DNA of 64,000 bases from Tanytarsus gracilentus (lineage: Eukaryota; Arthropoda; Insecta; Diptera; Chironomidae). Positions within the stretch are counted from its first letter, which is position 1, and each line of letters starts with the position of its first letter. Positions 45,489 to 58,269 of this stretch are shown piece by piece. The position numbers and the translations under genes were made by a program. The stretch lies in contig JAXRKN010000040.1 of assembly GCA_038502055.1 (NCBI GenBank), forward strand, positions 2,852,001 through 2,916,000, written 5' to 3'. The notes beneath the pieces are model-generated. The model ran no database searches, was not told the DNA's origin, and was given only the letters and a program-made list of their open reading frames with translations.

Positions 45489-46997
45489 GTTTCTAATTAG
45501 AATAATTTTAAGGGATAATTTTTAAATAACAAGCTTTAAAAAACGGTTATCGATATAGATTTAAATCACTATAAATAATGAACTTTTTAATTGGTAAAAT
45601 CAGCTTTAAAAATGATAATATTAATATCAAAAAATTTTCTATGGGTTGATTAGTAGATTTTGTAACGAGTAAGACATTTTTCTATAATCTCAATTTTAAA
45701 TATTTTCAAACATAAAAGTTACACAATTTACAATATTCGCCAATTAAATTTTAAAGAGCTCAAAAAATGCATCAAAATTCTTTCGCACTTTAAAAAAGCT
45801 TTAATTAGATTATTAGGGAAATTAAAGTGATTATGAACATCTCAAATCACTTTAAGAAAATTAAAAATTTCAATAATCCTCAATTTATGGCATCATAAAT
45901 TTTTGATTGGATTAAAGAAGATTTTTTTGTTCGAGGAATAATTGCATAAAAATCACATCAAGATGATATTATGCAATAATCAAGAATTCCTCATGTGATA
46001 TCTAAGAAGAGAGTAAATATATAGAAAAGAGATATTCAGAGTATTCCCGTTGCTATCTAATGTTAATTTTATGCATAAAATTCTATGCTGGCAATCCTCA
46101 AGTGCAATTATTAGGTTAATTTTTGTGTAAAAGTTGAGATTTTAAGAACATGAAAAAAATTTAAAAATTTGTCTTCCATTTGTGTTCTTTAAAATGTTTT
46201 TGACTTTTTCACATTTTTGTGCAATATCTTCTTTCGTGATATTTTGTGATAAATCTTATGTAAATCTAAGAAAGAAATTCTATCTGTCGAAAATTACGCA
46301 AAAAATCTTTTTGCATCGACAGCTCACAAAATATTCTGTGATTGCAGAATTAATTAATTAGGTAATTAGAATTAATCAAAAAAATTGATAATGATCAAAA
46401 TGCAAATCATCTCTTGTTCATTCTCTATGTGACCTAGAGACTAAACGATAAATGATGAATTGCTGACTGATTAATTTTCATAATGGGCCGATTAGTGTCA
46501 ATCATTTTAGTAATTAAGCGAGCTTAATAGCATTTAATTAATTAAGAAGAAAAATTGTGATATAGAAGATTTAAGAAAGTCTGTGATATAGACATTAAGA
46601 GCGAAATAATTATTGATGCATTTTATGAGCTTAAAGAGTAAACATTTAACACAAATAAATATCCATAAAAACAGTGACAAAATCCATTTGGCTTCCACAC
46701 TTTAGCTTGTAAGTTGAGTTGTTTTTTCCTGCCTTTCAACAAGCACATTTTTGTAGTGTTATTTTAACTCTCAAGGATTCTTAGTTTATACGAAAAAAAG
46801 GATATAATTTTAAGGATATTAGCACTTAAGTCTTTGCGATTAAGAGTACAATCTCGTGTAAGATTTGAAAATTGAATTTCATTATGATCTCATCAAACAA
46901 TTTTGTGTTGTTTTACCTACTTAAGGACAATTTTGCTTGTAATTTTATAATTGTATAATTTATTTTTATAATGTGTGATTTTTTGTGTGTTTAAATA
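45489..46997 (+). promoter_or_regulatory. Long 3' UTR with Brd, GY and K boxes
   Basis: Brd boxes (AGCTTTA) are at 45532, 45602 and 45797. A GY box (GTCTTCC) is at 46171. K-box cores (TGTGAT) are at 45994, 46245, 46337, 46556, 46582 and 46974, the one at 46582 being a full CTGTGATA; several others are followed by A. An AATAAA at about 46992 would end the transcript. From base composition I would expect well under one of each motif in this length (rough estimate), so the clustering is notable. Confidence 0.72.
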
Positions 46998-47848
46998 AAA
47001 AGTTTGATAAAAAATTATAATTTTTTATTTCCTTGAACTTTCAGCAACATAAAAATATGTACAAATTCCATCAGAATTATTCATGTGCATAATAACTCAA
47101 CAAGTAGTTGCATTTAATTTTCAGCCATTCACAATTCCTTCACTCCCCTTATGTACATCGTCGACCCTAAAAGTATTTGTACTTCCCCTCAATTATGAAC
47201 TCGTACAATAGTTCACTTTACCGCCACTTGTTGATTTAACAATATATATTGCACTCTCATAAACATAAAATGGAATTGAAATAAATAAGGGAGAAAATTA
47301 AATGAAATTGAGCTATTTTGCGGTGCTTTTAAAATCACATTTTGATATTTCAATCTGAATGGCACATAAAAGAAGATGGTGACTCGCGTTCTCATCGCAA
47401 TTAAATTCCTTATATGGAATGCATCCAAAGTGATTATCTTTTAACAGCAAAAAAGAGAAATGCGGCAAACGATCATCCGTGGCAGCACTATAAAGAGTTA
47501 TTTAAATAATTTAGCGATCTTATCGCGTGTAAGCGAGTAATTGGCTACTGAAGAATACTTTCCAACTTTGCTGTTGTTTGAGCTCGCGCGCGAAGAATGG
47601 AGAAAAAAGAAGAGAAAGAAAATATTATAAAAGTTTTATCGTGTGCTGAAAAGTGCGAAGCGCATAAGAGAGAAAAACGATAAATCTGAGCGTGCCTCAA
47701 ACTCAAAAATTAATTCAACTCGACTTGCTACCGCATTTCGCATCGACAACGACTGCATATATAAAAGACTGTAAAAAAAGTTTAATAAATTTCAAGACAA
47801 TATTTTTACATTTTTAAAGACATTTATTGTTACTTAAGAAATCTAATT
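46998..47848. other. Intergenic between convergent genes
   Basis: AT-rich with no supported gene. It separates the 3' ends of the 44733 gene (plus) and the Bearded-family gene (minus). Confidence 0.5.
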
Positions 47849-47965
47849 GGAAGACATTTTTATGAGCTAATTACGTGCTAAATGGAAGACATGTAACTTA
47901 ATTTTAAGGTTTAAAGCTTTCACGATGATCACAATTGGTTTCGCAGTATCACAAAATTTATCACA
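47849..47965 (-). promoter_or_regulatory. Brd, GY and K boxes in the Bearded-gene 3' UTR
   Basis: Within 140 bases of the stop codon, on the minus strand: K-box cores at 47960-47965, 47948-47953 and 47928-47933; a Brd box (AGCTTTA) at 47912-47918; GY boxes (GTCTTCC) at 47884-47890 and 47849-47855. All three motif classes together are typical of Bearded-family 3' UTRs in Drosophila. Confidence 0.82.
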
Positions 47966-47990
47966 TTTTTAGTATTGTTTTCTCGCTTAT

Positions 47991-48386
47991 TTAACAGCAC
48001 TGAACTTGCGCTTGTTGATGTGATGTTGAGCAGAACTGCGATGCAATCAGGTCACGATCGACAGTCACAAATCGATTAATGTCGGCTGACCAGTAAAATT
48101 TGCCATGTTCGTTCTCCACAAAGCAATAACCAATTGTCTCTTGTTCCTGCTTTCCAGCAATTTGCTCGTTGATTAAGTTCTGTTGTGTTTCCATGCGACG
48201 CTCTAGCATCTCGTTAAAATTATTTTCTGCCTCTTCAGAGCGGTCAATTTCCTCGACGATTTTCTTCGATGGCGAAATTTTTCTGAGAGCGGCTTTTAGG
48301 ATTTTCTTGATTTTCTGGAACTGTTGTTGCTTCTTTTGTTGAGCCAATTCGATGTTTAAATTGTTTGAGTTGTTGAATGATTCCAT
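47991..48386 (-). CDS. Bearded-family protein (E(spl)m4/m-alpha type)
   Basis: Single exon, 131 residues. Residues about 22-43 form a basic amphipathic helix (FQKIKKILKAALRKISPSKK), the hallmark of the family that interacts with Neuralized. NLINEQIAG (about 71-79) corresponds to the NxANE-type motif. The aromatic block GYCFVENEHGKFYWSAD (about 87-103) corresponds to the PVxFxRTxxGTFFWT motif of m4/m-alpha. The C-terminus ends QVQCC. Bearded proteins inhibit the ubiquitin ligase Neuralized and so limit Delta endocytosis in Notch signalling. The 3' UTR boxes and the nearby HES gene agree with the call. The sequence is diverged, so orthology to a particular Drosophila member cannot be given. Confidence 0.86.
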   Translation of the reverse strand: MESFNNSNNLNIELAQQKKQQQFQKIKKILKAALRKISPSKKIVEEIDRSEEAENNFNEMLERRMETQQNLINEQIAGKQEQETIGYCFVENEHGKFYWSADINRFVTVDRDLIASQFCSTSHQQAQVQCC

Positions 48387-48504
48387 TTTTCACAATTTTT
48401 TATTTTTTTTTGAAATATCACAAAATATTATTTTTTTCTCTTTAAGAGTTCTTTACTTGTCGAAGGATCGAAAGATTCTAATGCATGCTCGTTCTTCCGA
48501 GTCG

Positions 48505-48513
48505 CTTTATATA
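48505..48513 (-). promoter_or_regulatory. TATA box of the Bearded-family gene
   Basis: Minus strand reads TATATAAAG, about 120 bases upstream of the ATG at 48386, a good core-promoter match. Confidence 0.65.
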
Positions 48514-48620
48514 CAATTTTTTTTCGGTGCTCGTAGGACACTTTACATGCATCTCCCACATATATACGAAGGAAGAATAAAAGAGAAAATCATCGACGAA
48601 TCAGAACACGATTTTAGCAG

Positions 48621-48733
48621 GCAGGTGCAGATGTCTTTTGCGGGCACTGTTATATATGCACAATATCTTATCCCAAAAAAAAAGAAACTGAATACTTTTT
48701 TTTGTTGTCGATGTTCTTTAGAAACTGTGGGAA
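48621..48733 (-). promoter_or_regulatory. Proneural E box and Su(H)-type site upstream of the Bearded-family gene
   Basis: GCAGGTG at 48621-48627 fits the proneural E box RCAGSTG. TGTGGGAA at 48726-48733 fits the Su(H) consensus YGTGRGAA. Both lie 235-350 bases upstream of the ATG. Pairing of these two site types is the known logic of Bearded and E(spl) promoters in flies. Only single sites are seen here. Confidence 0.5.
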
Positions 48734-49328
48734 AGTAAAATATTTTTTAAAAAGGCACAAACGAGCATAACAACAACAGATTGAAGGCGAGGATTGTGAG
48801 TGATTTGGCCTTTTTTATGATGATTATGATCATCGAGGACGAGAATGAGTGTGGGTACATAAGTGAGAAGTGAATGAATAGCGTTCTCTTTAATTAATGA
48901 ATAAATTTACGAGCTTCCCGTTAAACGGTTAAAACGTTAAAATTCAAATTATTCTTTTTGATGTCACTCGATGCATTTTAAACTATGGTAAAAAATTATC
49001 ATTGTGTAAATATTTTTTATGTATTCTTTTCATAGAGGATTCAATATGTAGCAGTAAATGTAGAGTGAATTTTACCCTGTTAGATTTTGTTCTTGCACAA
49101 CGCAACACGTCTTAACAAGATTTGTGAAAATTGCATGGAGAAGAAAAATGACAATAACTTAAAAAAAGGTCCAAGAATTTTGGTCATTTTCAACAATAAA
49201 TGGCTTAAAGATTTCATGTTATTGCGAAATCTCGCATGATGATCGAATCAGAGGTTTGAAGGGACCTTTTTCTCGATAAATTTAAAGCCTATAATTATTG
49301 TTGTAAGATCCAAAAGCATTAATATTGA

Positions 49329-49616
49329 TTAATCTTCTTCGCTCCTCTCAAAATCTCCCGTAGGGCACTCAATTTTATATATTGGGAGATTTGATGATTT
49401 TGATAACACATCGAAGCCTTTCAAGCGTACACTTTTAGAATTTATGTTGCTCTGAGGTTGACTGTCCTCCTCCTCAATCATTTGTTTTTCTACCTGAGGA
49501 AATTTTTGAGCCAAAAAAAACGAGAAGCGATCGAATTGCTCAATATCCATACACACGTGTTCATATTTCAATCTCTGCTGCACTCCTTTCTCGCTTCGTC
49601 GTGTTCTTCTTCTCAA
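49329..49616 (-). CDS. Possible small or terminal-exon reading frame
   Basis: An open frame of 95 codons with no ATG at its start; the first internal Met gives MDIEQFDRFSFFLAQKFPQV. Upstream on the minus strand is a GAAGCAG that could be a splice acceptor. Composition is mixed and charged, not obviously random, but no family is recognised and no partner exon was found. It may be chance. Confidence 0.2.
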   Translation of the reverse strand: MRRRTRRSEKGVQQRLKYEHVCMDIEQFDRFSFFLAQKFPQVEKQMIEEEDSQPQSNINSKSVRLKGFDVLSKSSNLPIYKIECPTGDFERSEED

Positions 49617-51925
49617 ATTGCCTGCTTCCTTTTGTTCAATGCACTTTATTCGATTTTTTTGAGGGTTCGAATAAGATAAAATTACAAAGAATACTTTTAA
49701 AGGACTTTTTAATATTGATTTTCATGTTGTGATTGAAAATTTTCAGAGTTATTAATTTTATTTTACTCTTTTTTAAAATACCTTTTTATTTGATGGAAGT
49801 TAAGGTGTTAAATTTTTTAAAATTTTACCTTCAATTAACTTAAAGTTTTTATCGAAAATTAATTAGACATGAATTAAGTGAATTAATTCTTCATTTTTCA
49901 AATTTGGATTGACCAAACTTTTACATGAAAAGTTCTATTTTTATTGCAAATTGATGACTGTCTATTGAGGCCACAATGAATTATGAACATTTCAGAAAAT
50001 TACATGAACCATAAAAATAAATTTCAAGTTAAATTCTTAGAAATTATCAATAACAATTTTTCTTTTGAGTACGAGATGAAATATGGCATTTTAAGAAACT
50101 ATCAATTTGCAACAATTAGATAGAGTTTGTGAAAAGAAATGCTTGATAATGGATGGACCTGAGGGAGCGTTTAAGCATTTTTTTTTGTTAAAGTCACTTT
50201 TGAGATGAAATAAAAAATCCTTTTGAAATAGTGGCAAAAAATCAAACAACAAAAGAAGAGGATCGGGAGATGGTATGAAGAGTCAGAATGTCTGGCAATT
50301 TTCAAGCAATAACTAAAAAATTAAATGAAAATAAAAATATTGTTGTATACTAGAGAAATGTTCTCTTGCCTTTTCACATGAATGGAGAAGGACAATGAAG
50401 AGTTTTTTGTGCACATAATGAAAGCCAATTTGGAGCTATTGACAAACTACTCGAACAATAAGAGCTCCTCAATAAAAACTCAATATGAAACTCGACGAAT
50501 TTCCATTCAATTCTGATAATTGCAAATGTCCTTTGAAAATTGTTTTTCTATTGACATTTTCAAAAGTGTCACAAAAGATTTTTTCCTCTTAAAAAATGCA
50601 TCAATTCATAGCAAATTATCCTCCTAATTTACGCTCTGATGTCTGATCAATTGTATCCAAGCCGTAAAATTTTCTCCCCGAACACGTTTTCTGAGAAGTT
50701 TCTAAAAGAAAAGATTTTCTCATTTTTAATCTTGTTTGTGTGATTTTTCATGACCCGACTGTGTATTTTTGTTATTTTAACATGTTTTTAGATAAATTAT
50801 CTCATATTAAAATTAAAAATTTAAGGGATATTTTATAAATATTCATTTATATGCTTTTAATCGAAAAGCTTTGCTATAAATTTTCATTTTCATCGCTGAC
50901 TGTTTTAATTTAATTAAAATAATTTTATGGGTTATGATTGTAATTTTATTGGGGTCAGCAATTGTCATGCTATAAAATGAGATTAATGGTTGAAAAAATT
51001 ATTTTAAATATTTTCTTTACAACGGCAAAAAATTTAAAATTAATTTTTTTTAACCTTACTTTTATAAATTTTCTCACTCAAAAAATAATTTATAAAAAAT
51101 TCATTTCTTCACATTTTTAATTAATATGCGTTCAAACAAACATTGATAAGATTCCATCATTGTCAAGAGAGCACGACCCTCAAGATTATCATGCATACAA
51201 AATGATTAATGCCAGACATCCATTTCATAAATTGCTTCATAACAATCGTAGCATGTACGCAATTAGCGCATATTCGGTATCGCACTTGCCACCTCGCATA
51301 CAGAATTAGTAATTTTCAAGTGAATCATCAAGCACGCGACCGTTTTGCTCTCTAGTTCAAAAAAACAATCTCGCTTCCTTGCTTACACTATAAAAATGTT
51401 TTTCTCTCTCTAACGTTTTTTAATCGCATTACTCTCTCACGATTTTTTAAAATATAATCTTCTTCTTATAAAAAGAGTTATCTCGACAAGTGGGAAGCAT
51501 TAAATTGTTCCGTTTATATTGAAATAGACTGAAATGTGAAACATGTAAAAAGATTCTTGAGACGAAACATACAAAATAGAATGGGATCGAGAAGAATTCT
51601 CTTTTTCGCTCTTGTTCGTTTCTTTTATTTTCCAAACATCTGTCGGTGCTTCAGTACAACTTGATCACTCTCTCCGTGTCCACACATTCCTATATTTTTC
51701 TCGTGTATTTTATAAATCTCAGTCAATAAAAGTGTCTTTTAATATGACAAAAGTGTGACATTACCTTAGCTAGTTTCTTATCAATGTGACTGAAAGCATA
51801 AAATAGTGAAAAAGCTCCTAAATTTAACTTTATTTGAATGCAAAAAAAGTTCAATCACCAATGCAAAATAATTTTTACACAACGAAAAAAGTGAGAATCG
51901 AAAAATAAAAAAATTCTCTGCGAAA

Positions 51926-53011
51926 ATGCTCTCTCGATGTGTTGTAGTAATAGCTTATATAGGTATGTTTCTGCAGCATAGGCAACTTGCATTACAAATT
52001 TTTTATGTATCTGATCATTTATCTTTCAGGTTTAAGTTTAAGCACGGTGAGTTAGATTAAATTTATAATCTTAAGGATATAAAAGAGATTTTTTCCATAA
52101 TTTTAAAAAATAATTTAAAGCAATTATAAATTAATTTTAAATCATTTTTAAAAAATATGTAAGTGACTTCAATGCGTGGATAATTTTAAATTATTATTTC
52201 CTTTCTCTTCTTCTAATTTTAAAATTCATTATCTGATTTAAACTTCAATAACATGCATGAAAATGAAGAGATTAATAAATTTTTTAATTTTATTGTTATC
52301 ACATTAAAATTTTATATGCCGATCAAACTTTAGATTGCCGTCTTGACAGCTTTTGTGTCAATCTACAATCTCGATGATTATATCGTTAAAACGTATGCAC
52401 CCAAGTCGGAAGAGCTTTTTCTATATTATAAAACTGGTAAGTTTCTGACATTGATTGATATTCATTTTAATTAAGAATTTGTTTTATCTTTAATCCAGCT
52501 GGACTCTTATTTTTGGCTGCATTCGCCACAATTAATTTTTTGAATCTTGCGTCATGCATTTCTCTCATCATAGGAACGTTGCAGAAAAAAAAGAACTGCT
52601 TAGTGCCTTATCTTCTTTTGACATCAATTTATGTCTTGCTTTATCTAGTACTTGGCTCGTGGTTCTTCATTAAGTCGCAAGAAAATACTTCGTTAAGAAA
52701 TGGAATAGTTACAATTGCCGTTTTAGGTAAGGAAATTTAAATTTAAATTTAAAACATGGGTTGGAAGGTCAAAATATATTTCAAAATAAAAGCCCTAAAG
52801 TATTTTGCCACCAAAAATTCAAAAATAAATAAAGATTTTATATTGCATTCCATCAGCTATCAATTGCTATTGCCTGATCGTTGTGTCATCACTTTATCGC
52901 TTGTTGAAGCTTCGCGAAGAAAATTATCCGGCATTTTTGCGTCAGACGAACCGACAACATCAACAGCAACAAGCTCAAAACTATGAAGCGTCCTACGTTA
53001 AAATTCCATAA
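51926..53011 (+). CDS. Four-pass membrane protein D (insect tetraspan, DUF4728-like)
   Basis: Five exons, 51926-51962, 52030-52046 (17 bases), 52334-52436, 52499-52726 and 52857-53011, give 179 residues with consistent phases 1, 0, 1, 1. The 17-base exon encodes only LSLST, within the first membrane helix. Helices lie at about residues 7-28, 54-79, 90-113 and 119-143. The loop after helix 1 is short (YNLDDYIVKTYAPKSEELFL), unlike the longer loops of A-C. Helix 3 begins LVPYLLLTSIYVLL. The tail is Gln-rich and ends EASYVKIP, like TYVKI of copy C. It is the same family as the three genes at 14-24 kb but 27 kb away. No specific function is evident. Confidence 0.83.
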
Positions 53012-55201
53012 GGGCACTTCAAAGCTCTTTTGCTCAATGGTGATCTACATTTGATGTTACTCATCATCAATCCACTTAACAGCGGCACCACGGTAGCGAT
53101 AAAAATAAGACTCAATGAACAAAAAATACCAAATAACCATAAAAAAAAACGATGATATTTACAAATGTTTTATTGATATTGCAACAATAGTGCATAAAAT
53201 ATTTTTATTTTTCTAAGACTTCACGACCTCATGTGAATGGGGAGTTTGTGAAGAAATGTTATTTGTTGAATATTCATTTCAAATTAAAAATAATTTGATT
53301 AAAAGGGGATGACAAAATACACATTGTAAGTTTAAATAGTAAATTTTATGTAAAAATATCAATGATAAATAAAGAAAACTTCATGTTGCTGTTGCTATCC
53401 CCTTTAAATTTCTATCAAATTAATTTAATTTAATTAATTCATGATATGTTAATGTCATTAACATTAAAACGAAATAAAAAACTGTTTATGATGTGCGTCT
53501 TAAAGTGTCATATAATGGACTTTTTAAAACCTCATTCCCTTTCAAGGTAAAAATCATAAAATCAGCTGAGAAATTCATTAATTGATATTAATATCAAATT
53601 TATGCATAAAGAAATTTGTTTATTCACTATCGAAACGAAAACTTATCATCTTGTGTGCATATTAACAAATTAATTTATGTCCAATTTGCATTTTTTTCCT
53701 AAAGCCTGTTTTGCAAACAAAAAATGCTTATATTTGAAGACGAAGTGGCTGAGTCATGAATTCACCTGGTAAGACATTAAAAAAGTTTAGAATGAAGAAA
53801 TTACATTAAAATAAAGCATACTTATAAAACCATAAATCAATTTCAGAGATATCGTTTATTATAAAATTTATTATTGTCTACTTTAGGAAAAGTTTTCAAT
53901 ATCATTTAAAAGATGATCAAAAATAGTCCATGGGAACTCTAACTGTGCATAAAATTTCAAATTGATTTTATCGTCACTCTTAAAATAGAGTCATTTTAGA
54001 CAACAGAAAATAAATCATCAACAAATTGTCTTTTGTTTTATTGCATATAGTGCGACATTCACAGTTCACCTATTTTTATGTGGCTCATTTAACGCCATTC
54101 GCTTAATGAATTGCTAAATATCACGGGCGACTTCCAATAATCGCGCTAATTAATCAAATTAATTCTTTTTGTAGCCTTTTAATTTCCAAGCGCATAAAAA
54201 TGGTCGTTGATTGATAATGTATGGGAGATTGTCCATTGGTAACGATTTTTCGATTAACTTTTTTCGCGATTCGAAGAGTTAAAATTTACATGAATTCATG
54301 TATCATAAAGTTTGGCTACATGAATTTTTAAGAATTTAACTTTTAATTTCCAAACCTTGAAATTTTTCATTTCTCAATTTTTTTCTCATTAAACCCCAAT
54401 TTAAATTTGTTTCTGTAACCTTTAAAAAAACGACCGTAAATTAAAAATTTGATCCCATTTTAATTTAAATTTCTCTTTTGTGCAAAAAAAACATTCGCAG
54501 CAGATCTCAAGCACACATTACCATATTTTATTGAGGTAAGAATAAATCGAAAGGCGCTTCGCTTACTTTCAACAATGTGAGCGAGTTTTCAGAGCTGTTA
54601 TATATGACTCCACATTTCTGATCCATGAAGGATATTTTCTCTCTCTCTTTTTTAACCGCATGAATACGCCAAAACATTCCTCACCGCTCACTCTTTTCTG
54701 CATCTGCCGCCAATAGTTTATTTGATTTCGTGACTAGTCGTCTGTTTCTCCTCTCTTTACCCACATATAGCATCTCATTTTTCCAAGATGATCATCAAGT
54801 CAGCAGAAGAGACTTTTATTGAAAGGTAAATTTTTTGTCAGTTGCTTTAGATCACTCGCGTGGTAAAGACGCAAAATTCAAATCTTCCGATCTGGTTAGT
54901 GTTGTGCATTATCGTCAAAATTTGAACAAAAAAAACTCAAACAGTCAATATATCAAAAATACCAAAAAAAAATCTTTTTATTGAGTCTATAGAAAAAAAT
55001 AAAATTCTAAAGGACATGTAAAGGAGACGAAAGGAAATCGCTCACGTTTTTCACATCATTTGGAATTAATTGATAGTTATAAATTTGATTAATTCGCGAA
55101 GAAGAAGTAAAAGAATTTTGGTCTCTAAAAGCCTTGATATTTACACACATTTAACGAGAGACGACATCGCGAAAAAGGAGAAGAAGAAGAATTGAACAAA
55201 A
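53012..55201. other. 2.2 kb non-coding stretch
   Basis: AT-rich; holds the 3' UTR of tetraspan D and the upstream region and 5' UTR of the collagen-like gene. No other feature supported. Confidence 0.45.
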
Positions 55202-58200
55202 ATGAAACTGAAAGTGATCTTGTTGGTGAGTAATCAAGCGCTCGAAAAAGCAACTCGCGTCCAAAAACTCACTGAATGATGAGGATATATATGATTGCTG
55301 TAGAGTGGCAATAAATCTTTCAGAAATTTACCATATTAAAAGATGTAATATAAACTTAATTAAAGAGGGTTGAAATCCATGATTTTTAAGAACATTTTAC
55401 CAGTCCTTGACTTCATGAGTGTAATAAAATTAATTGACTCAGAATTCAGTAAGCTTTTGCTGTCCCCTTCGAAATTACGGCATAAAATATCGCTCGAAGC
55501 AGGAGCAATAATTGTTCGTTGGACACCAGAAAACTAAACTTTACGAGGTCGATGATCAATCTGATGAATAATGGTGATTTTATGCTAATGTTTAAATAAT
55601 AAAAGTTAGGAAGGAAATTTTTGGTTAGAAAATTTATGATGTTTAGACAGTTTTTATTGCCCGACTGACACTAACCTAACCGAATTTGATCGTAATTGAT
55701 GATTTTACGACTTTAAAAATTGAAACTCACGCACACGCGAGATTTTACTTTGGATCGCCAGCCTTCAATATATCAACAGAGAAAATTGCATTCAATTTCT
55801 ATTTCAACTCGACAAGATCTGCAAACTGTGAATTTTGTTTCAACAGCTCTTCAAAAAAAATATATTTTGTGTATGTCCATAAAAAATATGAAAGGAGAGA
55901 AAATCTCAATTAGCACATTAAGTGATTATGAAATGTTTTGTTTAATTTTAACGTGTTTTTATTGTTTTTCAATCGCGTCAATCATCACCCTCTTTAATGC
56001 GAACTTTATATATTTGAACTTTTTTTTATATAAAATTGCGCGATGCGGATACAAATTCTTATAAAACTCTGACTTTTTGTTAATTAGATTTCAATGAGTA
56101 TTAAAAAATTGTCAAAACTTTTAATCTCCATTTTTGAACAATTTTATATCCTCTAGTTGTTCGCTCTTTGCTTCATTGACATTAATCATGACATAAGCTC
56201 CAAAAATTAGCCTCAATATTATTAGTCTCTCACAATCTTTTCAAACAAAGCCACCGAACTTTTTGTGTATTATTCATAGAAAGGCAGTAAAAAACACACT
56301 AAACAATTAGGAATTAACCCCCATTCATGAGAAAAAATAAAAAATTTGAGATGAAAATTTGCAAAGAAAATATTTTTAAAATTACGAATTTGATTTATTA
56401 TGAAAAGTCATTATTTTTGAAATTCAATAGCAAATCGATAGTAGATGATTCAAAAGATAAGCCATGAGTGTTTGAAATAACGTCATTTTTTGTCTTAAAT
56501 TATTACACACCAAAATCACAATCGCCAAAAAAAACTATCGTAGCTTCTTCACAACTATGCACATTGTTGATTGAGAGAATTTTTTTCTATTCATAGTGCA
56601 CAGCTAATATGAGAAAAATTGAGAGTCCGGCAAGTCTGGCTTCAGATAAAAAAATCGGCAAATATTATTTTTGCGCTGAGCTCAGCTGAAATTCTTCGTT
56701 TGTTAATTTTGTGCAATAGAGCGATGAAAATATTTAAATTAATTTTTTTTTGTGGTAAACTGGACTCAAATCTTCGTCATTTTTGAGTTTAGTGTCGAGC
56801 GATCTTCCTCAATGATCCATATCTCATAAAGCGTGCATAACGTAAATAAAACCACACGACTAAGGCGACAGAGAAGTCAAGACCAATTTTGGGATTTTTG
56901 TTTCGCACACGCGATTGATTTGCGAGAAGGAATTTTATGTATTCGATAATGAGAGGGAAGAAACTTTATAAGTCATTGCTATGCGGGTTCAGATGGTAAT
57001 GCTCGATGAGCAATCGCTATACTGACCTCACCTGTCCGCACATGCATCTATATTTGGTGAATGTATTTTAATCAATGAATTATCATCGATGAGGTGTGGC
57101 AGTGTCAGAGAGAAAAAAATTATAACACAAAAAACTCGAAGAACCTATCACTTTCATCGAAGGCGTCATGACATGTTGTTTTTTGACCGTCTCTCTTGCT
57201 GTATCTCATTAGCATATTGACTCTTAACATATATTTACATTCTATCGCGTGTCTGTCTTTTGGTGGCTTCTGCCTTCACATTACTTTTGCGCTCCTCTTA
57301 AGAGCTTTTTGACATAAAAAAATATTTTGATTCTAAAAATATAACTAATATTTTTTACAATATCAAAAGTTAACAGAAAGAGTTCGGTACAAGTTTCCAT
57401 TCATCTTTTAATCCCACTTTAATTGCTAAAATATGTAACACGTTTCCGAAATTTACCCTTTAAAAGGAATTCAATCGTTTTGATAAATTTCGAGAGAATT
57501 TCAATGGTATTAATTTGCAATAAAAAGTCAAATGATTATTCACCGTCGTCGTCGGCAGTAAATTAATTTCTTCCTTCATCAGCGATTCATCGCGTCTCAA
57601 TCAAACTCTTTTGAGATGAAGTGGCTCGCGAAAGCACCATTTGCACGCAAATTAAAAATATTTTATAAAATAACAATCGTAAAATATTATTATGAAATCC
57701 GCTATGTTTTATTATTCAAACGCGCACACGTTTGACGTGAATTGAGATAATTTGGGATCGAGAGGAGAAAAATTCATGAATGGTTTAAATTATGGAGGGA
57801 ATTACGCAAATTATATGTAAATGTTGATGCGACCAATATTATCTTATGGTCTATAAAATAAAAATCCATGATGAGTTGAATGTGCGACTATTATCACATT
57901 GGCATTGTGCGCTTTATGCCAAAAAAAAGTTTCCTCTTCTTCGGTAGGTGTCAATTGGAAAAATTTACAACGCTGAATAAAATAAGTAAAAATATCCTTC
58001 TTTTTACAGGTATTCGCAGGAAAAGATTAAATAAAATAAAATAAAAATTTTTTTTAGATAAAAATTATGGTATTTTTTTTTTTTTTAACTCTTCTCTTTT
58101 TTGGTTTAATTCAATATTAAAAATTTTTTTGTTGCGATAAACAAATACCAAAATTTTTTAATTAACAAGGACTATAAAAAATGTATAAAAATGTAAATTA

Positions 58201-58237
58201 TTTTTTTTTTCTTTTGTGGATCTATTGTAAAAGAGTT

Positions 58238-58269
<32 letters not shown>

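Larger units (their letters stand above)
48387..51925. other. 3.5 kb mostly non-coding interval
   Basis: The first few hundred bases are the Bearded-gene promoter. The remainder is AT-rich, apart from one weak minus-strand frame at 49329-49616 described separately. No other feature is supported. Confidence 0.45.

Noticed and set aside
53738..53775. tRNA-Ser-like A box (AAGTGGCTGAGTC)
   Set aside because: No B box or acceptor pairing follows in the next 80 bases.
54850..54910. tRNA-like GGTAAAGACGC...ATTCAAATCT
   Set aside because: The B box is poor and no acceptor stem can be formed.
55686..56064. Overlapping frames of 75 and 114 codons
   Set aside because: They fall in the first intron of the collagen-like gene, lack recognisable domains and overlap each other in different frames.
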